DNA of 64,000 bases, taken from NCBI GenBank assembly GCA_017556805.1, contig JAFYMC010000035.1, forward strand, positions 1-64,000. The letters are read 5' to 3'. Positions 53,414-62,887 of this stretch are shown here, piece after piece. The position numbers and the translations under genes are program-made. Source of the DNA: Lachnospiraceae bacterium. Its GTDB lineage: Bacteria > Bacillota > Clostridia > Lachnospirales > Lachnospiraceae. Each line of letters begins with the position of its first letter. The first letter of the stretch is position 1. The notes under the pieces are model-generated. The model did not search any database and had not been told where the DNA came from. It was given only the letters and a program-made list of their open reading frames with translations.

Positions 53414-56242
53414 TTGTTTTATGTAATTATCGGTAAATTAAAGGAATGGCTCTCTTCCCGTATGGTTCCCATTGCCGCCTTCTATGTGATTTTAGCAGGG
53501 ATTTTGATTTTTCAGATGTACCGGATTCAAATTTTGGACGCGGGTCAGGTGGTGCAGGAGGAAGAATACAAGCAGACAAGAGAGCGTCAGACCGACAGTA
53601 CAAGAGGACTGATTTATGACCGGAACGGTAGGGTGCTTGCGTATAATGAGTTGTCCTATTCCGTTATTTTGGAGGACAGTCCCCTCTTAAATACCAACGA
53701 TAAAAAGAATGCCATGCTGTATCGCCTCATTCAGATTTTAAAGAGAGAGGACGTTCCGTTAGAGCCGGAGTTTTACATTACAATGGGAGAGTCCGGTATT
53801 TTGGAATATACGGTGGAAGGTACCGCACGGCTTCGTTTCATAAAGAATGCCCTAGGCAAGCAGTCCATTGATAACCTGACGGAGGAAGAGGCCGAGCTGA
53901 GTGCGGAGGAGTTGTTTGCTCTTTTGCGCTACGGAAATTTGAAGTTCGGTTCCATGTACGGAATTTCCGATGAGTATTCCGTAGAGGATGCGTTGCAGAT
54001 TATGTCTGTACGATATGCGATTTTTACTCTGTGGCCGAAGTATTCCCAAATCACACTGGCCACAGGCGTTTCGGATACATTAATTTCCGCCTTGAAGGAA
54101 AACAGTGCGGAGCTTCCGGGTGTTTCGGTTGTGATGAAGACGAAGCGTGTCTACAATTACAGCGAGTATTTTGCACATATTATCGGTTATACCGGAAAGA
54201 TCACCGAGGAGGAGCTGGAGGCGTATAACGCAGAGGCCGATGTATTTTCCGCCACGGATGTCATCGGCAAGACCGGCCTTGAGAAGACCTTTGAGGATGA
54301 ATTAAACGGAGAAAAGGGAATCGAACAGCTGACGCTGGATGAAAATTTCCGTATTGTGAATACGGAGGTAATGTCTGAGCCCCAGGCCGGAAATAACCTT
54401 TATCTGACCATTGATGCCGAGATGCAGAAGGCCTACTATCATCTGGTGGAGAAGGAGCTTGCAAAGATTTTATTGGAGCAGATGACGGACAAGCTGGATT
54501 ACGGTACAAAGGGTGAATCTGCGGATGATATTTTGATTCCGGTGTACGAGGTATATGATGCGTTGTTTTCCAATAACGTGTTGGATGTAAGCCGGATTTT
54601 CGGCGAGAATCCGCCGGAGGATGCCAATGCAAACGAACTGAAGGTATACCAAAGGTATCAAAGCAAATATGATACGGTGATGAACCGGTTGGACGGTTAT
54701 CTGGCTTACGGCAGCAAAACAACCAATGCCAAGGTATCCGAGGAGATGGCCGAGTATCTGGATTATATCTATACGAAGCTGACCTCTGCCAATGTGGGGA
54801 TTTTGCCGGTTTCCAAAATCGACAAATCCGATGAGGTGTATGTAGCGTATAAGAATGACAAGGTCAGTCTGAGTGAGTTTTTAACCCATGCCATCAATCA
54901 GAATTGGATTGATTTCGGAAAACTTGGAATCGATACGTATTATGTAACCGATGAGATTTACGAGATTTTATTATCCGAGATTATGAAGATGCTGGAGGAA
55001 GACCCGGCCTTTGCCAAAAAGCTTCTTCGCAATATGATTTTCCAGAAAGAACTTCCGGGAAGGGAGATTTGTCTTCTGTTGTTTGACCAGAATGTTATCG
55101 AGTATAATGAGTCCGATTATAAGGCGTTGTCAAACAGTCGGATTTCTGCCTATAACTTTATTCGTCAAAAGATAGAAAATGTGGAGATTACCCCGGCACA
55201 GCTTGCGCTGGAGCCGTGCGGTGCATCCCTTGTCGTTACGGATGTCAATAACGGCGATGTACTGGCATTGGTAACCTATCCGAGCTACGACAACAACAAG
55301 TTAGCCAATAAAATCGACTGGGAGTATTATCAAACGCTTTTGGCGGACAAGTCCAATCCGTTGTCCAGTCGTGTAACCAATTCCAAGACCACCACCGGTT
55401 CTACCTTTAAGATGATTACCAGTTTTGCGGGTTACGGTGAGAATGAGCTCGGTCTTTATGAGAAGATTGACGATCTGGGAGAGTTTACCAAGGTAGATCC
55501 GTCTCCGAAGTGCTGGTATTATCCGAGAAAACATGGTAAAATTGATGTACCTCATGCGATTTTGCATTCCTGTAACTATTTCTATTTTGAAGTCGGTTAC
55601 AGACTTGCAGAGGATTTTAACGGAAAGTACAGCGACTCTTTCGGGATTGCAAAGCTTACCAAGTATGCAGAAAAGTTTGGTCTCGGTGCTAAATCCGGTA
55701 TTGAGATTGCGGAGCTGGAACCGCAGATTGCGGACCACGATGCGGTACGTGCGGCAATCGGCTATTATCACAGCTTTACGCCGTCTCAGATTGCCCGTTA
55801 TGCAACGACCTTGGGAAGCAGCGGGAATTGTTACAAGTTGACTTTGATTGACCGAATTGAGGATACAAAGGATAATGTGATGTTAGATAATTCCGCTATA
55901 ATTGATCATGTAATTACGGAGTTTACCGCTGCGGAATGGAGCCAGGTACAAAAGGGTATGTACCTTGTGCTAAACAGTAACGATTCTACCGGTAAATTGT
56001 ATGATTTGCTGGGATTTGAAGCAGCCGGTAAGTCCGGTACGGCTCAGGTTTCGGATACTAAGCCGAGCCATGCCTTGTTTGTATCTTATGCGCCGTATAA
56101 GAATCCGGAAATTTCGGTAAGTGTTGTTATACCGAACGGATATACCTCCGGTAATGCGGTGGATTTCGGATATGTGGTATATGATTATTACTATCATTCG
56201 GACACCTATGATAGTGACTATAATAAAATAGATGCGGAATAA
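53414..56242 (+). CDS. mrdA: Penicillin-binding protein 2 (elongation transpeptidase)
   Basis: 942 residues from TTG 53414, six bases after GGAGGAG. A membrane helix (about 17-36) is followed by the dimerisation domain (STRGLIYDRNGRVLAYN) and the transpeptidase from about 598. Catalytic motifs are STFK near 663, SCN near 719 and KSGTA near 873. An additional stretch of about 230 residues (about 345-580) between the two domains is rich in Asp/Glu and Lys and is not found in short PBP2s. It cross-links new glycan strands made by RodA. Being the large class B PBP of the mre operon, it is probably a beta-lactam target. Confidence 0.92.
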   Translation: MFYVIIGKLKEWLSSRMVPIAAFYVILAGILIFQMYRIQILDAGQVVQEEEYKQTRERQTDSTRGLIYDRNGRVLAYNELSYSVILEDSPLLNTNDKKNAMLYRLIQILKREDVPLEPEFYITMGESGILEYTVEGTARLRFIKNALGKQSIDNLTEEEAELSAEELFALLRYGNLKFGSMYGISDEYSVEDALQIMSVRYAIFTLWPKYSQITLATGVSDTLISALKENSAELPGVSVVMKTKRVYNYSEYFAHIIGYTGKITEEELEAYNAEADVFSATDVIGKTGLEKTFEDELNGEKGIEQLTLDENFRIVNTEVMSEPQAGNNLYLTIDAEMQKAYYHLVEKELAKILLEQMTDKLDYGTKGESADDILIPVYEVYDALFSNNVLDVSRIFGENPPEDANANELKVYQRYQSKYDTVMNRLDGYLAYGSKTTNAKVSEEMAEYLDYIYTKLTSANVGILPVSKIDKSDEVYVAYKNDKVSLSEFLTHAINQNWIDFGKLGIDTYYVTDEIYEILLSEIMKMLEEDPAFAKKLLRNMIFQKELPGREICLLLFDQNVIEYNESDYKALSNSRISAYNFIRQKIENVEITPAQLALEPCGASLVVTDVNNGDVLALVTYPSYDNNKLANKIDWEYYQTLLADKSNPLSSRVTNSKTTTGSTFKMITSFAGYGENELGLYEKIDDLGEFTKVDPSPKCWYYPRKHGKIDVPHAILHSCNYFYFEVGYRLAEDFNGKYSDSFGIAKLTKYAEKFGLGAKSGIEIAELEPQIADHDAVRAAIGYYHSFTPSQIARYATTLGSSGNCYKLTLIDRIEDTKDNVMLDNSAIIDHVITEFTAAEWSQVQKGMYLVLNSNDSTGKLYDLLGFEAAGKSGTAQVSDTKPSHALFVSYAPYKNPEISVSVVIPNGYTSGNAVDFGYVVYDYYYHSDTYDSDYNKIDAE

Positions 56243-56260
56243 GCAGAGGAGGGGATAGGT

Positions 56261-56962
56261 ATGAGTAATGCAGTGGTAATTAAAGGAACCACCTACGGCT
56301 TTTCGGTATATGTGGATGAACAGGCTGACTTCGCGACAATTTGCGAACAGGTTAAGGAGAAGTTTAAGGAGTCTGCGAAGTTTTTCGGCGCAGCAAAAAT
56401 GGCCATTTCCTTCGAAGGAAAGCATTTGACCGATGAAGAACAGCGGGAGATTCTGGATATTATAGCCGCCAATTCCGAGGTACAGATTGTCTGTGTCATC
56501 GAAAAGAACGGCGAAACAGAGGAACTGCACCGACGATCCCTGGAGGAGAGTATACAGGCGCAACAGCTGCAGGCACTTGACAGTTCCAACGGACAGTTTT
56601 ACAAAGGGAATCTTCGTTCCGGACAGGTCCTTGAGACGGAAACCAGTATTATTATTGTGGGTGATGTGAATCAGGGCGCTACCGTTACGTCAAAGGGTAA
56701 TATTATTGTATTGGGAGCTCTTTTGGGAAATGTGTATGCGGGAGCCGGCGGCAATGAAAATGCGTTTGTTATGGCTCTTGAGCTGGACCCGGTACAGATC
56801 CGTATTGCGGATACGATTGCCAGAGCACCGGACAAGGTGGGAAAGGCTCTCTGGAAGAGAGAGAAAGAAAAGACAAAGGAACCGAAAATCGCATTTCGGT
56901 CTGAGGGGAATATATTTATTGAACCGGTTTCCAGAACGGTTTTAAATGATATAAAATTATAA
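56261..56962 (+). CDS. minC: Septum site-determining protein MinC
   Basis: 233 residues. The N-terminal FtsZ-inhibiting domain covers about 1-105, with the MinC_C beta-helix at 115-215 (GNLRSGQVLETETSIIIVGDVN, then GATVTSKGNIIVLGALLGNVYAG). It blocks Z-ring assembly away from midcell when bound to MinD. Start after GAGGAGGGG. The three min genes and rodA are closely spaced and probably one operon with mreB. Confidence 0.95.
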   Translation: MSNAVVIKGTTYGFSVYVDEQADFATICEQVKEKFKESAKFFGAAKMAISFEGKHLTDEEQREILDIIAANSEVQIVCVIEKNGETEELHRRSLEESIQAQQLQALDSSNGQFYKGNLRSGQVLETETSIIIVGDVNQGATVTSKGNIIVLGALLGNVYAGAGGNENAFVMALELDPVQIRIADTIARAPDKVGKALWKREKEKTKEPKIAFRSEGNIFIEPVSRTVLNDIKL

Positions 56963-56982
56963 TAATCGGAGGATATGAACGA

Positions 56983-57765
56983 ATGGGCGAAGTAATTGTT
57001 GTAACATCGGGAAAGGGCGGTGTAGGTAAAACTACCACTACGGCAAATGTAGGTACCGGCCTTGCAAAGTTGGAAAAGAAAGTAGTATTAATCGATACCG
57101 ATATCGGACTCAGAAACTTAGATGTAGTTATGGGTCTGGAGAATCGTATCGTTTATAATCTCGTAGATGTAATCGAGGGCTCCTGTAAGATTAATCAGGC
57201 GTTTATCAAGGTGAAGGGCTATAACAATTTCTACCTGCTTCCGTCTGCGCAGACCCGCGATAAGACGGCTATTACTCCGGAGCAGATGAAGAAGCTCACC
57301 GACCAGTTAAAGGAAGAGTTTGACTACGTTATCATTGACTGTCCGGCAGGTATCGAGCAGGGCTTCCACAATGCAATCGCAGGTGCGGACCGTGCCCTTG
57401 TGGTTACTACCCCGGAGGTTTCCGCAGTACGTGATGCGGATCGTATTATCGGCCTTTTGGAGGCAAATGAAATCAAGAAGACCCACTTAATCGTTAACCG
57501 TTTGCGCATGGATATGGTAAAGCGCGGTGATATGATGTCCAGTGAGGATGTTGTAGAGATTCTTGCAATTCCGTTAATCGGTGTGGTACCGGATGATGAG
57601 AACATCGTTATTTCCACCAACCAGGGTGCTCCGCTTGTGGGCAATAACACCATGGCAGGTAAGGCGTACATGAATATTTGTAAGCGTGTGGACGGTGAAG
57701 AGGTTCCGTTCCTTGATTTAGCAGGCAAGGGTGGTTTGTTCAGTCGTCTTTTCAAGAAAAACTAA
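56983..57765 (+). CDS. minD: Septum site-determining ATPase MinD
   Basis: 260 residues, the usual size. The deviant Walker A GKGGVGKTTT is at residues 10-19, the switch DTDIGLRNLD follows, and the C-terminal amphipathic helix GGLFSRLFKKN inserts in the membrane. MinD recruits MinC to the membrane in its ATP form. Start after GGAGGAT. Confidence 0.97.
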   Translation: MGEVIVVTSGKGGVGKTTTTANVGTGLAKLEKKVVLIDTDIGLRNLDVVMGLENRIVYNLVDVIEGSCKINQAFIKVKGYNNFYLLPSAQTRDKTAITPEQMKKLTDQLKEEFDYVIIDCPAGIEQGFHNAIAGADRALVVTTPEVSAVRDADRIIGLLEANEIKKTHLIVNRLRMDMVKRGDMMSSEDVVEILAIPLIGVVPDDENIVISTNQGAPLVGNNTMAGKAYMNICKRVDGEEVPFLDLAGKGGLFSRLFKKN

Positions 57766-57778
57766 CGGAGGGTAGATT

Positions 57779-58054
57779 ATGAGTTTCTTTGATTTTTTCA
57801 GTAAGAATAAAACGTCCGGTTCTGTAGCAAAGGACCGTTTGAAGCTTGTGCTCGTATCGGACCGTGCAGGCTGTTCCCCGGAAGTTATGGAACAGATGAA
57901 GAATGATATTATTGCAGTCATTTCCAAGTACATTGAAATCGACATGCAGGGTCTGGATATCCAGATTAAGCAGACCCAGTCGGATTCCGACAACGGTACG
58001 GTTCCGGCTATTTTCGCTAATATTCCGATTAAGGAAATGCGTGGTAAAAACTAA
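57779..58054 (+). CDS. minE: Cell division topological specificity factor MinE
   Basis: 91 residues. The N-terminal membrane-targeting and MinD-binding helix (SFFDFFSKNKTSGSVAKDRLKLVLVSDRAG) and the C-terminal topological domain are complete. MinE stimulates the ATPase of MinD and drives Min oscillation. MinE is present here rather than a DivIVA/MinJ system alone, as in many Clostridia. Start after CGGAGGGTAG. Confidence 0.95.
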   Translation: MSFFDFFSKNKTSGSVAKDRLKLVLVSDRAGCSPEVMEQMKNDIIAVISKYIEIDMQGLDIQIKQTQSDSDNGTVPAIFANIPIKEMRGKN

Positions 58055-58065
58055 GAGGGTGTTTC

Positions 58066-59256
58066 ATGTTTAAACTATGGGAACGGTACGATTTTAAAAA
58101 GTACCGCTGGATGATTTTAGTGTTGATTGTTCTCATCTGTAGCGCCGGTATTTATGTGCTGGGTAAGGTGCAGGGAGAAGAAGAGGTCGACATGGTATCA
58201 AGACAGATTAAGGGTATAATCGGCGGAGTATTGCTGGCTGTATTTGTATCCATGTTCGATTATCATTTTGTTTGTAAGTTCGCGGGATTAATGTACCTCG
58301 TTAATTTTGCGTTACTGTTTGTGGTAAAGTATGTAGATTACTTTAATATTAAACGAGGCGGTGTGAACCGCTGGATTGGTATTCCGAACGGGGAAAATCC
58401 GAAGTTCGAGTTTCAGGTGTCGGAGCTTACCAAGGTGGTGCTGGTCATTTGCCTGGCCACCTTATTTGACCGGTTGATGGACCGGATGAAGCAGGGATGG
58501 ATATTGCTTCTGGCAGTGATTATGCTTGCACTTCCGGTGGGACTTGTATTTTTACAGCCGGACCTTTCCACCACCATTGTAATTTGTGTATCTCTGGTGG
58601 TTGTGATTTTCGCATCGGGAATTAAGTATCGGATTTTGCTCCCTATTGCAGCGACCGCAATCCCTGTGGCAATCGGCTTGTTCTGGTATGTACAACAGGA
58701 TTTCCAGATGTTGCTTTCGGATGATCAGCAGGAACGTATTTTATCATTGCTGCATCCGGAAAGTCATGGGGATACCTTATGGCAGCAGGAAAATTCCATT
58801 ACGGCCATCGCGTCGGGAGGGTTGACCGGTAAGTTTTTTTCCGGTGAAGGGGTGCTGGGTTCTAAAAATATTCCGGTTATCGAGAGTGACTTTATCTTCG
58901 CCGGAATGGCGGAAGCCTTCGGATTTTTAGGAGCCTGCGCAATTATTGTAGCAATCTTTTTCATATCCTTCCACTGCTTTATGACTGCAAAGAAAGCACC
59001 GGATTATTTGGGAAGACTGCTGGCTTTGGGAATCGGTACCACTTATATTTTCCAGGCGTTTGTCAATATCGGTGTAGTGACGATGTTGCTTCCGAACACC
59101 GGTATTCCGCTTCCGTTTGTAAGTTACGGACTCAGTTCGTTAATGTGTAATATGATAGGTATCGGAATAGTATTAAACATCGGTATTTCAAAAAAGAAAG
59201 AGAGAACTTCCATTGATCTTGATTTCGCGGATATACCAAGGAAGGGGGAACTATGA
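58066..59256 (+). CDS. rodA: Rod-shape-determining glycosyltransferase RodA (SEDS)
   Basis: 396 residues with about ten transmembrane helices. SEDS signatures include [29 protein letters not shown] (the catalytic-type Asp), [17 protein letters not shown] and PFVSYGLSS. It polymerises glycan strands with the PBP2 encoded in the same operon. The stop overlaps the mgsA start by four bases. Confidence 0.94.
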   Translation: MFKLWERYDFKKYRWMILVLIVLICSAGIYVLGKVQGEEEVDMVSRQIKGIIGGVLLAVFVSMFDYHFVCKFAGLMYLVNFALLFVVKYVDYFNIKRGGVNRWIGIPNGENPKFEFQVSELTKVVLVICLATLFDRLMDRMKQGWILLLAVIMLALPVGLVFLQPDLSTTIVICVSLVVVIFASGIKYRILLPIAATAIPVAIGLFWYVQQDFQMLLSDDQQERILSLLHPESHGDTLWQQENSITAIASGGLTGKFFSGEGVLGSKNIPVIESDFIFAGMAEAFGFLGACAIIVAIFFISFHCFMTAKKAPDYLGRLLALGIGTTYIFQAFVNIGVVTMLLPNTGIPLPFVSYGLSSLMCNMIGIGIVLNIGISKKKERTSIDLDFADIPRKGEL

Positions 59257-59651
59257 ATATTGGGTTGATAGCACATGATGCAAAAAAGAAACTGATGCAA
59301 AATTTCTGTATTGCTTACAAGGGGATTCTAAGTAAGCATACGTTGTACGCGACAGGGACCACCGGTCGTTTGATTGAAGAAGCGGCAAACCTTTCGGTTC
59401 ATAAGTATCTTGCCGGACCGCTGGGCGGTGAACAGCAGATGGGGTCCCAGATTGAGCATAACGAAATCGACCTCGTGATTTTCCTCAGAGATCCGTTGAC
59501 ACCGAAGTCTCATGAGCCGGATGTCAACAATGTGGTTATGCTGTGTGATACGCACAACATTCCGTTAGCAACTAATGTGGCAACGGCAGAGAGTTTGATA
59601 TTAAGCTTAGACCGTGGTGACCTCGATTGGAGAAATCTTTACAAAAGTTAA
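59253..59651 (+). CDS. mgsA: Methylglyoxal synthase
   Basis: 132 residues with ATGA overlap to rodA. MgsA turns dihydroxyacetone phosphate into methylglyoxal and phosphate when phosphate is short. Family motifs: [20 protein letters not shown]-x-[24 protein letters not shown]. In the GGDQQ motif the catalytic base Asp (Asp71 in E. coli) is replaced by Glu60; His and the second Asp in the H-E-P-D part are intact. Activity may be lower or altered. It is placed after rodA in many Lachnospiraceae. Confidence 0.92.
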   Translation: MNIGLIAHDAKKKLMQNFCIAYKGILSKHTLYATGTTGRLIEEAANLSVHKYLAGPLGGEQQMGSQIEHNEIDLVIFLRDPLTPKSHEPDVNNVVMLCDTHNIPLATNVATAESLILSLDRGDLDWRNLYKS

Positions 59652-59671
59652 GCAGAAAAGGATGTGAGCAA

Positions 59672-60670
59672 ATGATACTACAAATGAAACGAAAGCAAAT
59701 TTCGCTGTTGCTATTATTTGCTCTTTTTTGCGTGGGCTGCAGTAAGACAGAGGCAAAGGAGGAAGTAGTTCCTCTCGGTTATACCGGCTCGAATTCCTAT
59801 GAGTACTATGACGTAGGGAATGACCGGCACGCGGATTTTTTGACCGGTCGTGGGGCAGAGGTAAGTATTCCGGCCGGAACCGCTGATGATACGGTTGCTG
59901 CGCGGGAGGACTATGTGTATGCGTTATACCGTCAGTCCGACCGCAAGGTGCTTTGTGAGCATGGGGTTACGGAACAGATTTATCCGGCCAGTACGACGAA
60001 GCTGTTAACCGCATTGATTGCGCTAAAGTATTGTAATATCAGTGAAACGGTTACTATCAGCTATAATGCGTCTCATATCGGGATTCCGGGAGCCATGCTG
60101 TGCGGATTTAACGAGGGCGACACCATTATGCTGGGAGATTTGCTCACAGCTCTTCTTGTGTACAGCGGTAACGACGCGGGAATTGCCGTTGCGGAGCATG
60201 TGGCCGGTTCCGAAGAAGCTTTTGCGGAGCTGATGAATGAAGAAGCCAGAAAGCTCGGCGCGGTGGATACCCATTTTGTGAATGCCCACGGATTACATAA
60301 GAAGGATCATTATACTACGGCCTATGACATTTATTTGATTATGAACGAATTGATTCATTATAATTCGTTTTTATCCATTGTGTCCATGCCGTCCTGTGAG
60401 ATTCATTATACGGACAAGTTAGGAAACCCGAAGGTCAAGACCTTTACCAGCAGTAATCTTTATTTCGAAGGACTGTTTAAGGCCCCGGAGGGAATCGAAA
60501 TTGTCGGCGGAAAGACCGGAACCACCGGTTCAGCCGGATGTTGTTTGATTCTTTATTTTAAGGATGAACAGGGTGTGTCTTATATTGCAGAGGTGTTCCA
60601 TGCTCCAACCTATGAGGCACTTTATAAGAAAATGACGGAGCTGATGAAACAGGCGGCTTCCTATGAATAA
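59672..60670 (+). CDS. D-alanyl-D-alanine carboxypeptidase lipoprotein (S11)
   Basis: 332 residues from ATG 59672; ATG 59687 is an alternative and the in-frame ATG at 59627 overlaps mgsA. A lipoprotein signal with lipobox CVGC comes first. The three penicillin-binding motifs of DacA-type enzymes are ASTTKLLTA (SxxK), YSGNDAG (SxN) and GGKTGTTG (KTG). It trims the terminal D-Ala from stem peptides and limits cross-linking. The C-terminal extra domain of DacA is absent, so it resembles the short DacB/F-like group. A terminator follows. Confidence 0.93.
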   Translation: MILQMKRKQISLLLLFALFCVGCSKTEAKEEVVPLGYTGSNSYEYYDVGNDRHADFLTGRGAEVSIPAGTADDTVAAREDYVYALYRQSDRKVLCEHGVTEQIYPASTTKLLTALIALKYCNISETVTISYNASHIGIPGAMLCGFNEGDTIMLGDLLTALLVYSGNDAGIAVAEHVAGSEEAFAELMNEEARKLGAVDTHFVNAHGLHKKDHYTTAYDIYLIMNELIHYNSFLSIVSMPSCEIHYTDKLGNPKVKTFTSSNLYFEGLFKAPEGIEIVGGKTGTTGSAGCCLILYFKDEQGVSYIAEVFHAPTYEALYKKMTELMKQAASYE

Positions 60671-60678
60671 GAAAGAAT

Positions 60679-60714
60679 AAGCCCGGCACAATGTAATGTT
60701 GCGCCGGGGCTTTT
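60679..60714 (+). terminator. Rho-independent terminator after the carboxypeptidase gene
   Basis: AAGCCCGGC (60679-60687) pairs with GCCGGGGCTT (60703-60712) with one bulged base, followed by a short T run. The stem is GC-rich; the T run is only four. Confidence 0.65.
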
Positions 60715-60746
60715 GATGATATTGTAGGCAGAAGGGGGATTTTAAG

Positions 60747-62159
60747 ATGGCAAAGGATCGGAACATCATTAAGTTTCGTACAAGAAAAGAAGTGAATATC
60801 GGATTAGTCGTAGCCTTCGGTGTACTTCTTTTGCTTGTGATAAATATTTATCGCTATTTTACCACACCCCATTTGGCTCTTTACGAGGTACAGGCCGGCA
60901 GTTCCGGAAGCGAAGTTTCGGCAGTGGCCATGATTCTGCGCCCGGAGACCGTTTATCGGACCGAGCACGCGGGGTATTTGAACTATTATTACAGAGAAGG
61001 TGCAAGAGTCACCAAAAATGCCAAGATTTATTCCGTAAACGATTCCTCTGAATTACAGGACATTTTGAATTTCAATGAGGAGAATTCCGCATTGAACACA
61101 AATGATTTGAGCCGCCTGAAGGGAAGCGTCAGAAGCTTTTGCTCGGATTATTCCGACGCTGCGTTTTCGGAATGCTATGATTTACGGGAGGAGTTCCTTT
61201 CGGATTACTTACGTTACCGTGATGTGTCGATGTTGGATACATTGGCAAATCAAAATGCGGATTTGAATTCTTTTCTTACCGTCAATTCCGAAAAGAGCGG
61301 TGTGATTTCTTATTTTTCCGATCTTTATGATGGGTATACGAAAGAAATGATTACCGGGGAAGAGTTTCTGGCAGAGAAACGAACTGTGCCGGAATACTGT
61401 AAGCAGACCGGCATTTCTGCGATTGACAGCTTTGCCTATAAGTTAATTCCGGAGGAGTCCTGGCAGCTTGTGATTCAGATACCGGACGATTGTATGACGC
61501 AGATTAAAAAAGCGGGTACTACCGTCACTTTCCGTATTATGGGAGATACGGTGTTGTACGAAAAGCCGTACGAGGAATTATATGCCGGGGGAGGCTCTTA
61601 TCTGGCGGTAGAAATGGACCGCTACGGAGCAGATTATCTCAGTGAGCGTTTTCTGGATGTGACCTTGTATCTGGATGCCAGAGAAGGCCTTAAAATACCG
61701 GAAACGTCCATTTTGACAAAAGATATTTATCAGATACCGGAGCGTTTTGTAATGAAAGGCGGCGGTGAAGAGGACACACTCGGTGTCAGTCTGGAACGAT
61801 ATGATTCCGAATCGGGAGAAGTAAAGCCGGATTTCTTTGAAATCAATCCGCTGTTTTATGAGAACGGATATTATTATGTAGCGGAAGAGGATATGGATTC
61901 CGGACAGTATATTAATTCCGCGGGGCTTACCGGGGAGCCGGAACGTGCCATGTTATATTCATTTATCACCGGCATGGAAGGTGTTTACAATATGAATAAG
62001 GGCTATGCCGTGTTCCGTCGGATTGAGCGTATTACGGATGTGGAGGATTATGTACTGGTGCGCGCGGATCAGGCAGGAGGTTTGTCGGTATATGACCATA
62101 TTGTACTGGATGTTTCCGCGGTAACAAAGGATATTATTTTGATTGAAGGAGAGTCTTAG
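60747..62159 (+). CDS. HlyD/biotin-lipoyl-like membrane protein
   Basis: 470 residues. A membrane helix at about 17-36 leads to a large extracellular part. The region AVAMILRPETVYRTEHAGYLNYYYREGARVTKNAKIYSV resembles the split lipoyl-like hairpin of HlyD/AcrA-type adaptors, with a helical section in the middle (about 110-210) and beta domains after it. No transporter partner lies nearby. Similar genes are found beside yggS and sepF in Lachnospiraceae, which suggests an envelope or division role (inference). It begins after AGAAGGGGG. Confidence 0.75.
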   Translation: MAKDRNIIKFRTRKEVNIGLVVAFGVLLLLVINIYRYFTTPHLALYEVQAGSSGSEVSAVAMILRPETVYRTEHAGYLNYYYREGARVTKNAKIYSVNDSSELQDILNFNEENSALNTNDLSRLKGSVRSFCSDYSDAAFSECYDLREEFLSDYLRYRDVSMLDTLANQNADLNSFLTVNSEKSGVISYFSDLYDGYTKEMITGEEFLAEKRTVPEYCKQTGISAIDSFAYKLIPEESWQLVIQIPDDCMTQIKKAGTTVTFRIMGDTVLYEKPYEELYAGGGSYLAVEMDRYGADYLSERFLDVTLYLDAREGLKIPETSILTKDIYQIPERFVMKGGGEEDTLGVSLERYDSESGEVKPDFFEINPLFYENGYYYVAEEDMDSGQYINSAGLTGEPERAMLYSFITGMEGVYNMNKGYAVFRRIERITDVEDYVLVRADQAGGLSVYDHIVLDVSAVTKDIILIEGES

Positions 62160-62160
62160 G

Positions 62161-62874
62161 ATGCAGGAGATAACAACGGTTCAGTCTGCTGTGGCAGATG
62201 TGTCCGCTAGAATTGCGGCAGCCTGTGAGCGTGTGGGAAGAAATCCACAGGAGGTCACTTTAATTGCGGTCAGCAAAACTATGCCGGTAGAAGCTATCCG
62301 TGAAGCAATGGCTTGCGGAACGGTGGATTTCGGTGAAAACCGTCCGCAGGAGTTGCGAGATAAGCAGGCGGAGATTAAAGAACCTCTTCGTTGGCATATG
62401 ATCGGTGCCCTGCAGACAAATAAGTTAAAATATGTCATCGGAAAAACCACACTGATTCATTCTGTGGATTCCGTTCATTTGGCGGAAGCTATTGAGGAAA
62501 TGTCTGCGAAGAAGGAGCTGGTGACGGAGATTTTGTTGGAAATCAACATTGCCGGAGAAGACACAAAGCACGGAATCGCACCGGAGGATTTGGAGTGTCT
62601 GGTACGTGATGTGGCACAGTTTTCACACATCAAAATCCGTGGCTTAATGACGGTTGCACCTTACACGGAAAATGCAGAAGAAAATCGGGTTTATTTTAGA
62701 AAAATGAAGCAATTAATGGTTGACATCAATTCCAAAAACATTGATAATGTATATATGGACGTGTTGTCTATGGGGATGACCGGTGATTATGAAATAGCGG
62801 TAGAGGAAGGCGCTACCTTAGTACGTGTCGGCACCGGTATTTTCGGTCATCGTGTATATTTGCCAAAGGAATAA
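62161..62874 (+). CDS. YggS family pyridoxal phosphate homeostasis protein
   Basis: 237 residues from ATG 62161; an in-frame TTG at 62143 overlaps the previous gene. A PLP-binding TIM-barrel protein (YggS/PLPBP): LIAVSKTMP with the PLP lysine near residue 39, FGENRPQEL, WHMIGALQTNK, LEINIAGEDTKHG, LSMGMTGDYEIAVEEGATLVRVGTGIFG. It controls cellular PLP levels rather than acting as an enzyme. It is conserved next to sepF in Firmicutes. Confidence 0.96.
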   Translation: MQEITTVQSAVADVSARIAAACERVGRNPQEVTLIAVSKTMPVEAIREAMACGTVDFGENRPQELRDKQAEIKEPLRWHMIGALQTNKLKYVIGKTTLIHSVDSVHLAEAIEEMSAKKELVTEILLEINIAGEDTKHGIAPEDLECLVRDVAQFSHIKIRGLMTVAPYTENAEENRVYFRKMKQLMVDINSKNIDNVYMDVLSMGMTGDYEIAVEEGATLVRVGTGIFGHRVYLPKE

Positions 62875-62887
62875 AGGAGATATTAGT

